Positions 63,876 to 64,000 of a stretch of 64,000 bases of DNA are shown in pieces. Position 1 is the first letter of the stretch; each line of letters begins with the position of its first letter. The stretch spans positions 1-64,000 of the forward strand of contig CAXXYG010000030.1 of the NCBI GenBank assembly GCA_963666575.2, in the 5' to 3' direction. The DNA is from JABMQB01 sp963666575 (lineage in GTDB: Bacteria; Bacteroidota; Bacteroidia; Bacteroidales; Prolixibacteraceae). The notes below the pieces were generated by a model that made no database searches, was not told the DNA's origin, and worked only from the letters and a program-made list of their open reading frames with translations. The translations under genes were made by a program, and so were the position numbers.

Positions 63876-64000
63876 ATAAAATATTAATCAGAAAACTGGT
63901 GTACCCATTTTATGCTTAATCATAAAATTCCTCGTGGCTCTGCTTCGGGATTACCTATTTGCACTTTTGAATATTTCAGAATTATGATGTAACATTATTG
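63876..64000. other. window end, nothing recognised
   Basis: Only a degenerate copy of the attcctcgtggct word at 63927-63939 is seen; no gene. Confidence 0.4.

Overview
The window looks like an AT-rich Bacteroidota chromosome segment, probably order Bacteroidales/Marinilabiliales. The signs are a SusC/SusD pair with FecI/FecR-type regulation, lipobox SusD, many S1 sulfatases, RteC-like proteins, weak Shine-Dalgarno sites and Bacteroidetes-type dispersed intergenic repeats. No rRNA, tRNA or CRISPR array was seen.

1-28.7 kb is a polysaccharide-utilisation-type locus. It holds S1 sulfatases, GH10 xylanase-like enzymes and neutral-ceramidase-like Tat-type proteins, plus one ECF sigma / FecR / SusC / SusD set, a porin-like barrel, an exported type I dehydroquinase-like protein and a DoxX-TIM-barrel fusion. 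A module sulfatase - ceramidase-like - GH10 (- RteC) occurs three times (5.0-9.4, 17.5-21.3, 25.5-28.7 kb), and each copy has lost a different part. Substrate is inferred only: a sulfated xylan-like glycan. Several reading frames carry one-base shifts (sulfatase at 5.04 kb, SusC, GH10 at 2.0 kb), while the two sulfatases at 0-2 kb are clearly decayed.

28.7-33.4 kb is gene-poor and repeat-rich. It has a 108-nt nested hairpin ahead of an 86-aa Cys-containing ORF, an excisionase-like HTH protein, an AmpD-type amidase, a basic DNA-binding-like protein, and several copies of a dispersed repeat.

33.4-44.2 kb is a type I restriction-modification operon (hsdR-hsdM-hsdS). It is continued by ATGA overlaps into an AAA ATPase and an HNH nuclease (Septu-like pair), followed by three small accessory genes. 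An intact IS256-family element with a perfect 8-bp target duplication (44254-45709) separates it from the next island.

45.8-60.8 kb is the most interesting part. On the minus strand lie two small ORFs, a TPR sensor kinase, a NarL-type regulator and a caspase-like protease. Divergently, starting 44 bp away, is a tight seven-gene operon: TIR protein; large protein with a degenerate P-loop-like region; protein with repeated SPFH-like segments; ubiquitin-like/vWA fusion; PP2C phosphatase; divergent kinase with four Ig-like repeats; DUF4407 membrane coiled-coil protein. The TIR C-terminus and the N-terminal region of its neighbour share a short motif that looks like a homotypic assembly signal. 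The vWA-PP2C-kinase trio resembles the TerY-P triad. I infer a multi-component signalling/defence system in which TIR (NAD-directed) and caspase effectors may be controlled by phosphorylation at a membrane platform.

60.8-64 kb holds degraded DUF4143-type ATPase fragments, one intact AAA/DUF4143 protein and two MITE-like inverted-repeat elements.
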